Shown: piece by piece, positions 1 through 8,069 of the stretch | Layout of the letters: each line of letters opens with the position of its first letter | How positions within the stretch are numbered: the first letter of the stretch is position 1 | DNA from: an uncultured Prevotellaceae bacterium | GTDB taxonomy: Bacteria > Bacteroidota > Bacteroidia > Bacteroidales > Bacteroidaceae | Assembly (NCBI GenBank): GCA_947303695.1 | Contig: CAMYYX010000013.1 | Coordinates: 1 to 20,793 of the forward strand | Direction: 5' to 3' | Length of the DNA stretch: 20,793 bases | The notes under the pieces: generated by a model | What the model saw: only the letters and a program-made list of their open reading frames with translations | What the model was told of the DNA's origin: nothing | Databases searched by the model: none | Translations under genes and position numbers: made by a program

Positions 1-1076
1 TACAGAGCATCGGACCTCGTTATTGTCCCAGCATCGAAACCAAACTACATACCTTTCCCGACAAGGAAGAACACCAATTGTTTTTGGAGCCAGAAGGGGA
101 GACCACCAATGAGTTGTATCTCAACGGCTTTTCGTCGTCGCTACCCATGGACATCCAGATTGAGGCCCTGAAGAAGATACCCGCCTTAAGGAACCTGGTA
201 GTGTACCGTCCTGGTTACGCCATCGAGTACGACTTCTTCGACCCTACCCAACTGACCCACTCGCTGGAGTCGAAGGTAGTGGAAGGATTGTTCTTTGCAG
301 GTCAGGTAAACGGCACAACAGGCTACGAAGAGGCAGCAGGACAAGGACTGATAGCAGGTATCAACGCTGCCATCAAGTGTGGTGGAGGCGAACCGTTCAC
401 CCTGAAGCGCAACGAAGCCTACATAGGTGTGCTTATTGACGACTTGGTGACGAAGGGTGTAGACGAACCCTATCGTATGTTCACTTCAAGAGCCGAATAC
501 CGCATCCTACTTCGACAGGATGATGCTGACATGCGCTTGACGGAACGCAGCTACAAACTGGGATTGGCATCGGAGGAGCGCTACCAGTATCTGCAGAAGA
601 AACGCGATGAAATCGACCATTTTATCGAGTTTGCACAGAACTTCTCCATCAAACCGGCCCTCATCAACGATGCTTTGGTCCAGATAGGTACCACTCCGCT
701 GGAACGGGGTTGCAAGTTGGTAGACCTATTAGGACGACCCAATGTCACCATCGATAACCTCACACCTCACATCAAAGCCCTCAAGAGCGAAACAGACAAG
801 ATCAAGGAGCGCAAGGAGGAAATCCTCGAAGCGGCTGAGATACGTATCAAGTACAAAGGCTATATAGAACGCGAGAATATGGTGGCAGAGAAGATGCTAC
901 GACTGGAGAATATCAAGATTCAGGGGAAGTTCGACTACATGAACATGAACCAAATCACCATCGAAGCTCGCCAGAAACTCGCAGCCATCAACCCAGAGAC
1001 ACTAGCTCAGGCAAGTCGCATCCCAGGTGTTTCACCTTGCGACATCAACGTGATGCTGGTACTGCTGGGACGATAG
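1..1076 (+). CDS. mnmG: tRNA uridine-5-carboxymethylaminomethyl modification enzyme MnmG (GidA), 3' part, 5' end outside window
   Basis: MnmG is an FAD enzyme that, with the GTPase MnmE, installs the carboxymethylaminomethyl group on the wobble uridine of certain tRNAs in the cytoplasm. The reading frame is open from base 3 upstream out of the window; it begins with the conserved SIGPRYCPSIE stretch, so the start codon is missing and about 358 C-terminal residues are seen (the family is about 620-630). Visible signatures are LFLEPEG, the FAD-contacting GLFFAGQVNGTTGYEEAAGQG, the RMFTSRAEYRILLRQDDAD block, and the C-terminal helical domain ending SRIPGVSPCDINVMLVLLGR, the part that contacts MnmE and tRNA. 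A TTG at 78 is an internal codon, not a start. A 61-base spacer separates it from apt. Identification is very secure. Confidence 0.97.
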   Translation, partial: QSIGPRYCPSIETKLHTFPDKEEHQLFLEPEGETTNELYLNGFSSSLPMDIQIEALKKIPALRNLVVYRPGYAIEYDFFDPTQLTHSLESKVVEGLFFAGQVNGTTGYEEAAGQGLIAGINAAIKCGGGEPFTLKRNEAYIGVLIDDLVTKGVDEPYRMFTSRAEYRILLRQDDADMRLTERSYKLGLASEERYQYLQKKRDEIDHFIEFAQNFSIKPALINDALVQIGTTPLERGCKLVDLLGRPNVTIDNLTPHIKALKSETDKIKERKEEILEAAEIRIKYKGYIERENMVAEKMLRLENIKIQGKFDYMNMNQITIEARQKLAAINPETLAQASRIPGVSPCDINVMLVLLGR

Positions 1077-1110
1077 GCCCATAAGCCTAATTAGCCCAAT
1101 GAGCCTAATA
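1077..1110. repeat. Four imperfect 8-9-base GCC-starting tandem units between mnmG and apt
   Basis: Immediately after the mnmG stop codon are four imperfect units, GCCCATAA, GCCTAATTA, GCCCAATGA and GCCTAATA, head to tail. A related stretch lies between dtd and deoC (3935-3960). An upstream in-frame ATG for apt at 1099 lies inside this array, which argues against it as the real start. No function is known to me; it could be slipped-strand repeat expansion in a spacer or a processing site. Confidence 0.6.
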
Positions 1111-1137
1111 AGAAATCAACTTAAACCCCTCATAATA

Positions 1138-1668
1138 ATGAACAACCAGTATTTATTAGATCACTTACGAATTATCCCTGATTTTCCACAGAAGGGGATT
1201 CAGTTCCGTGATGTGACCACTTTATTCAAGGACGCGAAGTGTCTTGACATCATGGAAGAAGAGATGTACGAATTGTACAAAGACAAAGGTATCACCAAAG
1301 TAGTAGGTATCGAGTCGAGAGGTTTCATCATGGGAGCGATCCTCGCCAAACGACTGGGAGCAGGATTGGCATTGTGTCGCAAACCAGGTAAGTTACCCGC
1401 TGAGGTCATCAGTCAGTCGTACTCGAAAGAATATGGCACAGACACCATCGAGATTCACAAAGATGCCATCACAGAGGACGATGTAGTGCTGCTCCACGAC
1501 GACCTGCTCGCCACAGGAGGTACCATCAAGGCCGCATGGGATTTGGTAAAGAAATTCAATCCTAAGAAGTGCTATATGAACTTCATCATCGAGATACGCG
1601 ATGAAGGATTGCATGGACGTGAGTTCCTGGGCGACGGCATTGAGGTTACATCGTTGATAACGGTTTAA
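1138..1668 (+). CDS. apt: Adenine phosphoribosyltransferase
   Basis: The enzyme converts adenine and PRPP to AMP in purine salvage in the cytoplasm. The product is 176 residues from ATG 1138, normal for the family. The PRPP-binding loop VVLLHDDLLATGGT is at about residues 117-129, and the ESRGFIMG block at about 59-66 and the RKPGKLPAE block at about 81-89 are also typical. The same frame is open to an ATG at 1099, but the 13 extra residues do not look like the family and fall in the repeat array; MNNQYLLDHLR after a short A-rich leader fits better. The stop codon shares one base with the uvrC start (TAATG), indicating translational coupling. Confidence 0.95.
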   Translation: MNNQYLLDHLRIIPDFPQKGIQFRDVTTLFKDAKCLDIMEEEMYELYKDKGITKVVGIESRGFIMGAILAKRLGAGLALCRKPGKLPAEVISQSYSKEYGTDTIEIHKDAITEDDVVLLHDDLLATGGTIKAAWDLVKKFNPKKCYMNFIIEIRDEGLHGREFLGDGIEVTSLITV

Positions 1669-3485
1669 TGATGAGCGAAGAGACACGGCTTGAGCGGCTG
1701 AAACGCATCGTGTTGGCACTCCCTGAGAGTCCTGGATGCTATCAGTACTTCGACGGCGAGGGTACCATCATCTATGTGGGTAAGGCCAAGAACCTGAAAC
1801 GTCGTGTCAGTTCATATTTCAACAAGACCGTTCAGACGAGGAAGACACAGATACTTGTCAGCAAGATCCAAGACATCAACTATGTGGTGGTACCCACAGA
1901 CGAAGATGCCCTGTTGCTGGAAAACAACCTCATCAAGAAGTACAAACCGAGGTACAACATCCTGCTGAAGGACGATAAGACTTATCCGTCCGTCTGTGTC
2001 ACCAACGAGGAGTTTCCTAGAGTGTTCAAAACACGTAAGATATTCCCAGGTGTAGGAACTTATTACGGCCCTTTCAGTCACGCAGGAACCCTTAACACCA
2101 TGCTGGAACTGATCAACCGCATCTACCCCCTCCGTCGATGTCGTTTCGCAATGACGAGTCAGCAAATCGAAGACGGCAAATTCAAGGCCTGTCTGGAATA
2201 CCACATCAAGAACTGTAAAGCTCCTTGTGTGGGGTTGCAAACGAAGGAGGAGTACATGGAGAGTGTGGCTGAGGTGAAGGAAATCTTGAAAGGAAATACA
2301 CGAAAGGTGTGCGATAAACTATTGCAGCGTATGAATGCCCTCGCAGAGGAGATGCGATTCGAAGAAGCACAGGAATTGAAGCGAAAGTATGAGCTGGCGT
2401 TGGAATTCTGCGAGAAGAGCGAGGTAATTGCTCAGCACGACCATAATATCGACGTGTTCTCCATCGCAGACGATGAAAAATCTGCCTTCATCAACTACCT
2501 ACACGTCACCAACGGCTGTATCAATCAGGCATTCACCTTCGAATACACCAAGCGGATGGATGAAGAACCAGAGGACTTGCTGGCGCTAGGCATCGTTGAG
2601 ATGCGTGAACGCTACCACAGCGACTCTAAGGAGATTATTGTCCCCTTTCCATTGGAGGTTGAACTGAAAGATGTCACCATCACCGTACCCCAACGAGGTG
2701 ATAAGAAGCACCTTCTGGATCTTTCGCTCGCCAACGTAAGGCAATATAAGTTCGACAAGGCAAAGCAAGCAGAGAAGCTTAACCCTGAGCAACGTGCCAC
2801 CAACCTGCTGAAGGAGTTGCAAACGAAGCTGAAACTGGATAGGTTACCTATTCATATTGAGTGTTTCGACAACTCGAACATACAAGGAGCAGAAGCTGTA
2901 GCAGGATGTGTGGTGTTCAAGAAAGCTAAACCTGCGAAGTCGGAATACAGGAAGTACATCATCAAAACGGTGGAAGGACCTGACGACTACGCCTCAATGG
3001 CAGAAGTGGTATATCGCCGATACAAGCGGCTAATGGACGAAGCTGGAGAACTACCTACCCTCATCATCGCTGATGGTGGTAAAGGACAGATGGGCATCAT
3101 CAAACATGTGGTGGAGAACGAACTCCATCTGCAGATACCTATCGCAGGATTGGCGAAAGACGGGAAGCATCGCACCTCTGAATTGCTGACCTATCAGGAC
3201 GGGCAGATTGTGACGGTGGGTTTGGAGATGAAAAGTGCGTTGTTCCAATTCCTCACCCGTATTCAGGATGAGGTACACAGATATGCCATCCAGTTCCATC
3301 GTGACAAACGCTCGAAGGCACAGGTGGCATCGGAGTTGGATAGCATCAAAGGTATAGGAACAGCTACCAAGACTGCATTACTGAAGCAGTTCAAGAGTGT
3401 GAAACGCATCCGTGAAGCCAGCGAAGAAGCAGTTGCAGAGGTAGTAGGGAAAGCAAAAGCCAAAATCATTAAAGAAGCATTATGA
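1668..3485 (+). CDS. uvrC: Excinuclease ABC subunit C
   Basis: UvrC makes the dual incisions around DNA lesions after UvrAB loading in nucleotide excision repair. The 605-residue length is usual. In order: an N-terminal GIY-YIG nuclease domain (GCY at about 23, YVGKAKNLKRR at about 36-46, likely metal-binding Glu in LLLENNLIKK at about 85), a UVR/UvrB-contact helix pair at about 207-245 (RFEEAQELKRKYELA), an RNase H-like second nuclease region (IECFDNSNIQG and, later, ADGGKGQ), and C-terminal helix-hairpin-helix repeats (SIKGIGTATKTALL). It starts on the last base of the apt stop; a second ATG three bases later (1671) is equally possible. Its TGA overlaps the dtd ATG by four bases. Confidence 0.97.
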   Translation: MMSEETRLERLKRIVLALPESPGCYQYFDGEGTIIYVGKAKNLKRRVSSYFNKTVQTRKTQILVSKIQDINYVVVPTDEDALLLENNLIKKYKPRYNILLKDDKTYPSVCVTNEEFPRVFKTRKIFPGVGTYYGPFSHAGTLNTMLELINRIYPLRRCRFAMTSQQIEDGKFKACLEYHIKNCKAPCVGLQTKEEYMESVAEVKEILKGNTRKVCDKLLQRMNALAEEMRFEEAQELKRKYELALEFCEKSEVIAQHDHNIDVFSIADDEKSAFINYLHVTNGCINQAFTFEYTKRMDEEPEDLLALGIVEMRERYHSDSKEIIVPFPLEVELKDVTITVPQRGDKKHLLDLSLANVRQYKFDKAKQAEKLNPEQRATNLLKELQTKLKLDRLPIHIECFDNSNIQGAEAVAGCVVFKKAKPAKSEYRKYIIKTVEGPDDYASMAEVVYRRYKRLMDEAGELPTLIIADGGKGQMGIIKHVVENELHLQIPIAGLAKDGKHRTSELLTYQDGQIVTVGLEMKSALFQFLTRIQDEVHRYAIQFHRDKRSKAQVASELDSIKGIGTATKTALLKQFKSVKRIREASEEAVAEVVGKAKAKIIKEAL

Positions 3486-3934
3486 GAGCAGTCATACAAC
3501 GAGTCAGCGAAGCTTCCGTCACTATTGACGGAGTGAAGAGAGCGCAGATAGGAAAAGGCTATCTGCTGCTGTTGGGATGTGAGAACGCAGACGACTCGAC
3601 AGACATTGAGTGGCTGAGCAAGAAAGTGGTGAACCTGCGGGTGTTCGATGATGAAAACGGAGTGATGAACCGCTCCATCTTAGATATCGGTGGTGAGATA
3701 CTGGTTGTGAGCCAGTTCACCCTTTGGGCATCCTACAAGAAAGGGAACCGCCCCAGCTACCTCCGAGCAGGTAGTCACGAGATTACCATTCCGCTCTATG
3801 AGCAATTCTGCCGCCAGCTCTCTGCTGACTTAGGCAAGCAGGTGGCAACAGGAGAATTTGGTGCAGATATGAAAGTGGCACTTGTGAACGACGGCCCTGT
3901 CACCATCTGCATGGACACAAAGAATAAGGAATAA
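3482..3934 (+). CDS. dtd: D-aminoacyl-tRNA deacylase
   Basis: DTD hydrolyses D-amino acids (and glycine) mischarged on tRNA, a cytoplasmic proofreading step. The 150-residue product has the normal length and start (MRAVIQRVSEASVTI). The two family motifs are clear: SQFTL at about 77-81, followed by a KKGNRPSY element, and NDGPVT at about 136-141, which supplies the Gly-cisPro chirality selector. The ATG overlaps the uvrC stop as ATGA, so it is translated from the same message. A 36-base spacer with GCC-type repeats separates it from deoC. Confidence 0.96.
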   Translation: MRAVIQRVSEASVTIDGVKRAQIGKGYLLLLGCENADDSTDIEWLSKKVVNLRVFDDENGVMNRSILDIGGEILVVSQFTLWASYKKGNRPSYLRAGSHEITIPLYEQFCRQLSADLGKQVATGEFGADMKVALVNDGPVTICMDTKNKE

Positions 3935-3960
3935 CCAATAAGGCTCATGAGCCCCATAAA
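3935..3960. repeat. GCC-type repeat with a 12-base perfect palindrome between dtd and deoC
   Basis: The spacer contains CCAATAAG, GCTCATGA and GCCCCATAA, resembling the units found after mnmG. The centre, GGCTCATGAGCC at 3942-3953, is a perfect 12-base palindrome. An in-frame ATG at 3947 lies inside it, which makes that ATG a doubtful start for deoC. No function can be assigned. Confidence 0.5.
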
Positions 3961-3970
3961 ACTGAAGATT

Positions 3971-4858
3971 ATGACAGACAACAAAATCCAGCAAGCATTC
4001 GCCAAGTACAACTTGGAGCTTGACGACGAACAAGTAAAACGAGAAGTGGCTACGCTGATTGCCAACCATCGTGAAGAGAACAATACCATCGCCGTGAAGA
4101 AGTTCCTGCTGAACAGTGTGGAACTCACCACGTTGAAGACAGATGACAGCGAAGACAGCGTGATGCGTTTCGTAGAGAAAGTCAATAAATTCGATGATGT
4201 ATATCCAGAACTAGGTCATGTAGCAACCGTCTGCGTTTATCCTTGCTTCGCCTCCATCTGTCACGACACGTTGGAGAACGAAGAGGTGGAGATAGCCTGC
4301 GTATCCGCTTGCTTCCCTTCTTCTCAGTCGTTTATTGAGGTGAAGATTGCAGAAACCGCCCTTGCCCTCAAGGATGGAGCAACAGAAATCGATATCGTTC
4401 AGTCTGTAGGTAAGTTCCTGGCAGGCGACTACGAGACCGTTGCTGACGAGATTTCCGAGTTGAAAGAAGTATGTGGCGACCGCAAACTCAAAGTCATCCT
4501 TGAGACAGGATGCCTGAAGACGGCCAGCAACATCAAGAAAGCATCCATACTAGCGATGTACGCAGGAGCTGACTACATCAAGACCTCTACCGGCAAACTC
4601 GAACCAGCCGCAACACCAGAGGCAGCATACGTGATGTGTCAGGCCATCAAGGAGTACTACGAAGAGACAGGTATCCAGATTGGTTTCAAACCAGCCGGAG
4701 GCATGCAGACGGTAGAAGACGCACTTACCTACTACACCATCGTCAAGGAAGTACTTGGTGAGCAATGGCTTAACAACACGATGTTGCGTCTCGGAACCAG
4801 CAGTTTGGCAAACAAACTGTTAAGTGATATTCAAGGAGAAACCATACAATTCTTTTAA
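3971..4858 (+). CDS. deoC: Deoxyribose-phosphate aldolase, class I
   Basis: DeoC cleaves 2-deoxyribose-5-phosphate to acetaldehyde and glyceraldehyde-3-phosphate in deoxynucleoside catabolism. From ATG 3971 the product is 295 residues, longer than the E. coli enzyme (259) because of an N-terminal helical extension. The Schiff-base lysine is Lys204 in DYIKTSTGK; the second active-site lysine is Lys240 in GFKPAGG; the acidic proton-relay residue is Asp141 in ATEIDIVQ. An upstream in-frame ATG at 3947 adds MSPIKLKI and lies inside a palindromic repeat, so I prefer the later ATG. It sits between dtd and ompH in the same orientation, with 11 bases before ompH. Confidence 0.95.
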   Translation: MTDNKIQQAFAKYNLELDDEQVKREVATLIANHREENNTIAVKKFLLNSVELTTLKTDDSEDSVMRFVEKVNKFDDVYPELGHVATVCVYPCFASICHDTLENEEVEIACVSACFPSSQSFIEVKIAETALALKDGATEIDIVQSVGKFLAGDYETVADEISELKEVCGDRKLKVILETGCLKTASNIKKASILAMYAGADYIKTSTGKLEPAATPEAAYVMCQAIKEYYEETGIQIGFKPAGGMQTVEDALTYYTIVKEVLGEQWLNNTMLRLGTSSLANKLLSDIQGETIQFF

Positions 4859-4869
4859 TCCTATAACCC

Positions 4870-5391
4870 ATGAAAAGACTACTTTTATCATTCGTCCTTT
4901 TGTCAGCAGCTATCAGTTTTATTGCTGCACAAGAGACCGCACCTACCAAGAAATTCGGTTATCTTAGCTACGATGCCGTATTGAAAGCCATGCCTGCCTA
5001 CGCTGAAGCCCAGAAGAGTTTCAATGACCTGAAGGCCAGCTATGCCAAAGAGCTAGAACGGGCGGAATCAGAATTCAGTAAGCAGTTTGCTGAGTACGTA
5101 GACGGACAAAAGACATTTCCTGAAAACATCCTGCTGAAACGTCAGAAGGAGTTACAGCAACTGATGGAACAAAGTCTGTCTTTCAAACAGGAAGCACAGC
5201 AGCTGCTCGACAAAGCTGAGAAGGAGCTGATGCAACCTGTCAATCAGAAACTGAAAGAAGCCCTGTACAAGATCGGTACAGAGCGAGGCTACGACTATAT
5301 CATCAATACAGATAACAACAGCTATCCGTTCGTGAACACCCAGACGGGTGAAGACATCACCTCAGAAGCTATCAGCGCAGTATCGAAATGA
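4870..5391 (+). CDS. OmpH/Skp-family periplasmic chaperone
   Basis: Skp/OmpH proteins hold unfolded outer-membrane proteins in the periplasm and deliver them to the BAM complex. The 173-residue product has a clear signal peptide (MKRLLLSFVLLSAAISF..AAQ, cleavage near residue 20), then a FGYLSYDAVLKAMPAY strand-helix start typical of the family, then a long charged coiled-coil tentacle (about 45-125), and a return segment with GYDYIINTD. In Bacteroidales, ompH genes usually precede murI, as here, often after bamA; no bamA is visible in this window. The TGA overlaps the murI ATG by four bases. Confidence 0.9.
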   Translation: MKRLLLSFVLLSAAISFIAAQETAPTKKFGYLSYDAVLKAMPAYAEAQKSFNDLKASYAKELERAESEFSKQFAEYVDGQKTFPENILLKRQKELQQLMEQSLSFKQEAQQLLDKAEKELMQPVNQKLKEALYKIGTERGYDYIINTDNNSYPFVNTQTGEDITSEAISAVSK

Positions 5392-6203
5392 AACAAGGAC
5401 CGATAGGAGTATTTGATTCTGGTTACGGAGGACTGACCATCTTGGATGCCATCCGTCGACACATGCCAAAATACGATTATGTATATTTTGGCGACAATGC
5501 TCGTGCTCCTTACGGCACCCGCTCTTTCGAAGTAGTCTATCAGTACACGCTTGAAGCGGTAGAGAAACTCTTTGCCTTGGGTTGCCCTCTGGTCATCTTG
5601 GGTTGCAATACCGCATCAGCCAAGGCCCTTCGCACCATTCAGCAGCATTACCTACCAGAGCACGCTCCCAACAACCGTGTGCTGGGTGTTATCCGTCCTA
5701 CGGCTGAAGTGGTAGGAACTATCACGCGTAACGGACATATTGGAGTGTTGGCTACCGAAGGTACCATCAAGTCGGAGTCGTACAACATGGAGATTCTCAA
5801 GCTGCTCCCTAACAGTAAGGTGACAGGATTGGCTTGCCCCATGTGGGTTCCGCTGGTCGAAAACGGAGAGTACGACAAGCCTAGTGCCGATTACTTCGTA
5901 CAGGAACGTATCGACACACTTTTGCAAACCGATCCGCTCATCGACACCATTATCTTAGGATGTACCCATTATCCCCTGCTGATGGAGAAGATACGTAAGT
6001 TCTGCCCATCCAACATCAGCATACTGACCCAAGGACAATATATCGCACATAGTCTAAAAGACTATCTCCTACGCCATCCTGAGATGGAACAACGGTTACG
6101 GAAGGGCGCCATGTGTCGGTATTTCACCTCTGAGTCACCTGAACGCTTCAGAGGGAATGCATCTTTATTCCTGAACGAGGAGATAGAAGTAGAAAGGTTA
6201 TGA
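5388..6203 (+). CDS. murI: Glutamate racemase
   Basis: MurI interconverts L- and D-glutamate, supplying D-Glu for the peptidoglycan stem peptide. The 271-residue product has the usual length. Catalytic and substrate-binding features are all present: GVFDSGYGGLT with Asp10/Ser11, FGDNARAPYG at about 35-43, the first catalytic cysteine Cys73 in LGCNTASA, and the second, Cys192, in LGCTHYPLL. It overlaps ompH upstream and the CPBP gene downstream by four bases (ATGA) each, so these three envelope-related genes are probably translationally coupled. Confidence 0.96.
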   Translation: MKQGPIGVFDSGYGGLTILDAIRRHMPKYDYVYFGDNARAPYGTRSFEVVYQYTLEAVEKLFALGCPLVILGCNTASAKALRTIQQHYLPEHAPNNRVLGVIRPTAEVVGTITRNGHIGVLATEGTIKSESYNMEILKLLPNSKVTGLACPMWVPLVENGEYDKPSADYFVQERIDTLLQTDPLIDTIILGCTHYPLLMEKIRKFCPSNISILTQGQYIAHSLKDYLLRHPEMEQRLRKGAMCRYFTSESPERFRGNASLFLNEEIEVERL

Positions 6204-7063
6204 AATCCAAGACAGCAAAATCTATTATAGACATCGTCGTCCTCGTTATCATATTTGGTATCGGGCAGTTAGTGGGCGGTTTTGTGGGTATTCTCTTTGG
6301 CACCCTTGTTTCAAATGCATTAGGTGATACGTCCAAAATCTGGGAGACTGCTCTTGCGTTGTTGTTTGCCTCTCTCTTTACCATTCTCTTCTTCATTGGC
6401 TCTCGATACTTACTTATCAAGTCACATTGGCTAGAAAAGCCCGATTTCATCGGAGAAATCAACCCATTCCGACTTCGTTGGCGCTATGCTCCGTTGATGA
6501 TGATTGCCACCTTTGCAGGTGCAATCGCAATCGGTTGTCTGGGACAAGCATTGGGAGTAGAAGACAGACTGGAAGACACCATACAAGCGTTGGCCAATAA
6601 TCCGATAGGTGTGCTCACGATTGCATTTATTGGTCCACTTGGTGAGGAAATAATCTTCCGGCATGGTATACTCGGTGGGATGTTGCGACGTGGCGTCACC
6701 CCATGGATCGCCATCTTGGTTTCTTCGTTGCTATTTGGCATCATTCACTGGAACCCTATACAGATACTCTTTGCAAGTGCATTAGGTGTGATGCTTGGAA
6801 TCCTCTACACCAAATCACAAAGCATTGTACCCTCGCTCCTATATCATATCATCAATAACAGTTTCGCCGTTTTTGTGATGTGGATTACAGAAATTACAGG
6901 AAAAGAGCAAGACCCAACAGATGAGCTATTAAACACACCTCCTGTTTTCATCAGCGTAACAATCGTAGCTGCTGCCATCAGCATCCCAATCTATTTTTAT
7001 TATTGGCGCAAGCCAACCCTCTCCTTAACCCCTAACTCCCATGTCCCTACAACCGAAAACTGA
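6200..7063 (+). CDS. CPBP (CAAX/Abi-type) intramembrane metalloprotease family protein
   Basis: A 287-residue polytopic membrane protein with about seven or eight hydrophobic segments. It carries the three motifs of the CPBP/ABI family: EEIIFR (Glu149, Glu150, Arg154), FGIIH (His183) and HIINN (His216, Asn220), which line the intramembrane catalytic site of Rce1-like proteases. Bacterial substrates are mostly unknown; some members confer bacteriocin self-immunity, but no bacteriocin gene is seen nearby. The ATG overlaps the murI stop, and the 3' end overlaps the glycosyltransferase gene by 23 bases in a different frame. The family call is firm; the biological role is not known. Confidence 0.88.
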   Translation: MKSKTAKSIIDIVVLVIIFGIGQLVGGFVGILFGTLVSNALGDTSKIWETALALLFASLFTILFFIGSRYLLIKSHWLEKPDFIGEINPFRLRWRYAPLMMIATFAGAIAIGCLGQALGVEDRLEDTIQALANNPIGVLTIAFIGPLGEEIIFRHGILGGMLRRGVTPWIAILVSSLLFGIIHWNPIQILFASALGVMLGILYTKSQSIVPSLLYHIINNSFAVFVMWITEITGKEQDPTDELLNTPPVFISVTIVAAAISIPIYFYYWRKPTLSLTPNSHVPTTEN

Positions 7064-8069
7064 CATATCCGTCCTCCTGCTTTTCTTCAACCGACCCGAC
7101 CACTTCTCGAAAGTCTGGGCTGAGGTGAAAAAAGCACGTCCAGCACGACTCTTCCTCTATCAAGACGGACCTCGTGAAGGACGCGACGACATGTCTGGTA
7201 TCTTAGCATGCAGAGAACTGGTGAGTGACGAGAACATCGATTGGGAATGCGAAGTACATCGCAACTATCAGACACAAAACTACGGATGTGACCCATCGGG
7301 TTACCTGTCGCAGCAATGGGCTTTCTCCCTGACCGATAAGTGTATCGTATTGGAGGACGATGTGGTGCCCAGCCAGTCGTTCTTCCCCTTCTGCAAAGAA
7401 CTGCTCGACCGCTACGAGAACGACCCACGCATCACCCTCATCAGCGGTTTCAACACCGAAGACACCAACTTACAACTCTCGAACCAGTCTTATTTCTTTT
7501 CACACGTGTTCTCCATCTGGGGGTGGGCATCCTGGAGTCGGGTCATCTTGAACCGCGATGGCAACTATGGGTTCGTGAACGACCCACAGCAGTTCAAGCT
7601 ACTGAAAGAGAAAGTACAGCAATACCATCAGCGTAGCGATATGCCACAGATGTGTATTGATCATGCTCATAGCGGCAAGCAATACTTCGAATCTATCTTC
7701 TGGGCCTATATGCTTTTGCATGATGGGTTGGCCATCATACCAAGCCAAAACCTCATCAATAACATCGGGATGGAAGACGGCACCCATTATTCAGCCCAAC
7801 TCAACCTCATTCCACGTCGACTACGCCATGTGTTTACAATGCCTCGTCGCGAACTCACCTTCCCACTCACACATCCAACAGAAATAAAAGAATACCAGGA
7901 ATACCAGCGGTTACACTATCTGCGTAACGCTTGGAACAACCCTTGGCGGAAGATTCAGTATTCATTTGAGGAACTATGGCTCAATCTCCGACAAGGAAAC
8001 TTTGGAAACATCACTTACGCCGTCCGACGCCGTTTCCGTAAGTGGGCAGGAACCGAACACCATACATAA
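7041..8069 (+). CDS. GT-A-type glycosyltransferase, HlpA ('hemolytic protein')-like
   Basis: A 342-residue soluble protein without a signal peptide. The N-terminus PKTDISVLLLFFNRPDHF is the first strand of a GT-A nucleotide-sugar fold, and CIVLEDDVVPSQSFF (acidic triad at about 105-107) is the metal/nucleotide-sugar motif followed by the usual P. FSIWGWASWSR at about 158-167 is a further conserved block. Database relatives in Bacteroidales are often labelled 'hemolytic protein HlpA', a name with little functional meaning; a sugar transferase for surface polysaccharide or glycoprotein is more likely. The start overlaps the CPBP gene by 23 bases, so it probably ends the operon. The basic C-terminus is encoded by DNA that also encodes the comEC C-terminus on the other strand. 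Confidence 0.8.
   Translation: MSLQPKTDISVLLLFFNRPDHFSKVWAEVKKARPARLFLYQDGPREGRDDMSGILACRELVSDENIDWECEVHRNYQTQNYGCDPSGYLSQQWAFSLTDKCIVLEDDVVPSQSFFPFCKELLDRYENDPRITLISGFNTEDTNLQLSNQSYFFSHVFSIWGWASWSRVILNRDGNYGFVNDPQQFKLLKEKVQQYHQRSDMPQMCIDHAHSGKQYFESIFWAYMLLHDGLAIIPSQNLINNIGMEDGTHYSAQLNLIPRRLRHVFTMPRRELTFPLTHPTEIKEYQEYQRLHYLRNAWNNPWRKIQYSFEELWLNLRQGNFGNITYAVRRRFRKWAGTEHHT

Noticed and set aside
3947..3970. Earlier deoC start at ATG 3947
   Set aside because: The ATG is the centre of a palindromic spacer repeat, and the added residues look like translated repeat.
7340..7636. Plus-strand 98-residue frame inside the glycosyltransferase, rich in Arg, His and Pro
   Set aside because: Alternate frame of a gene with recognisable motifs; no start context and no family.
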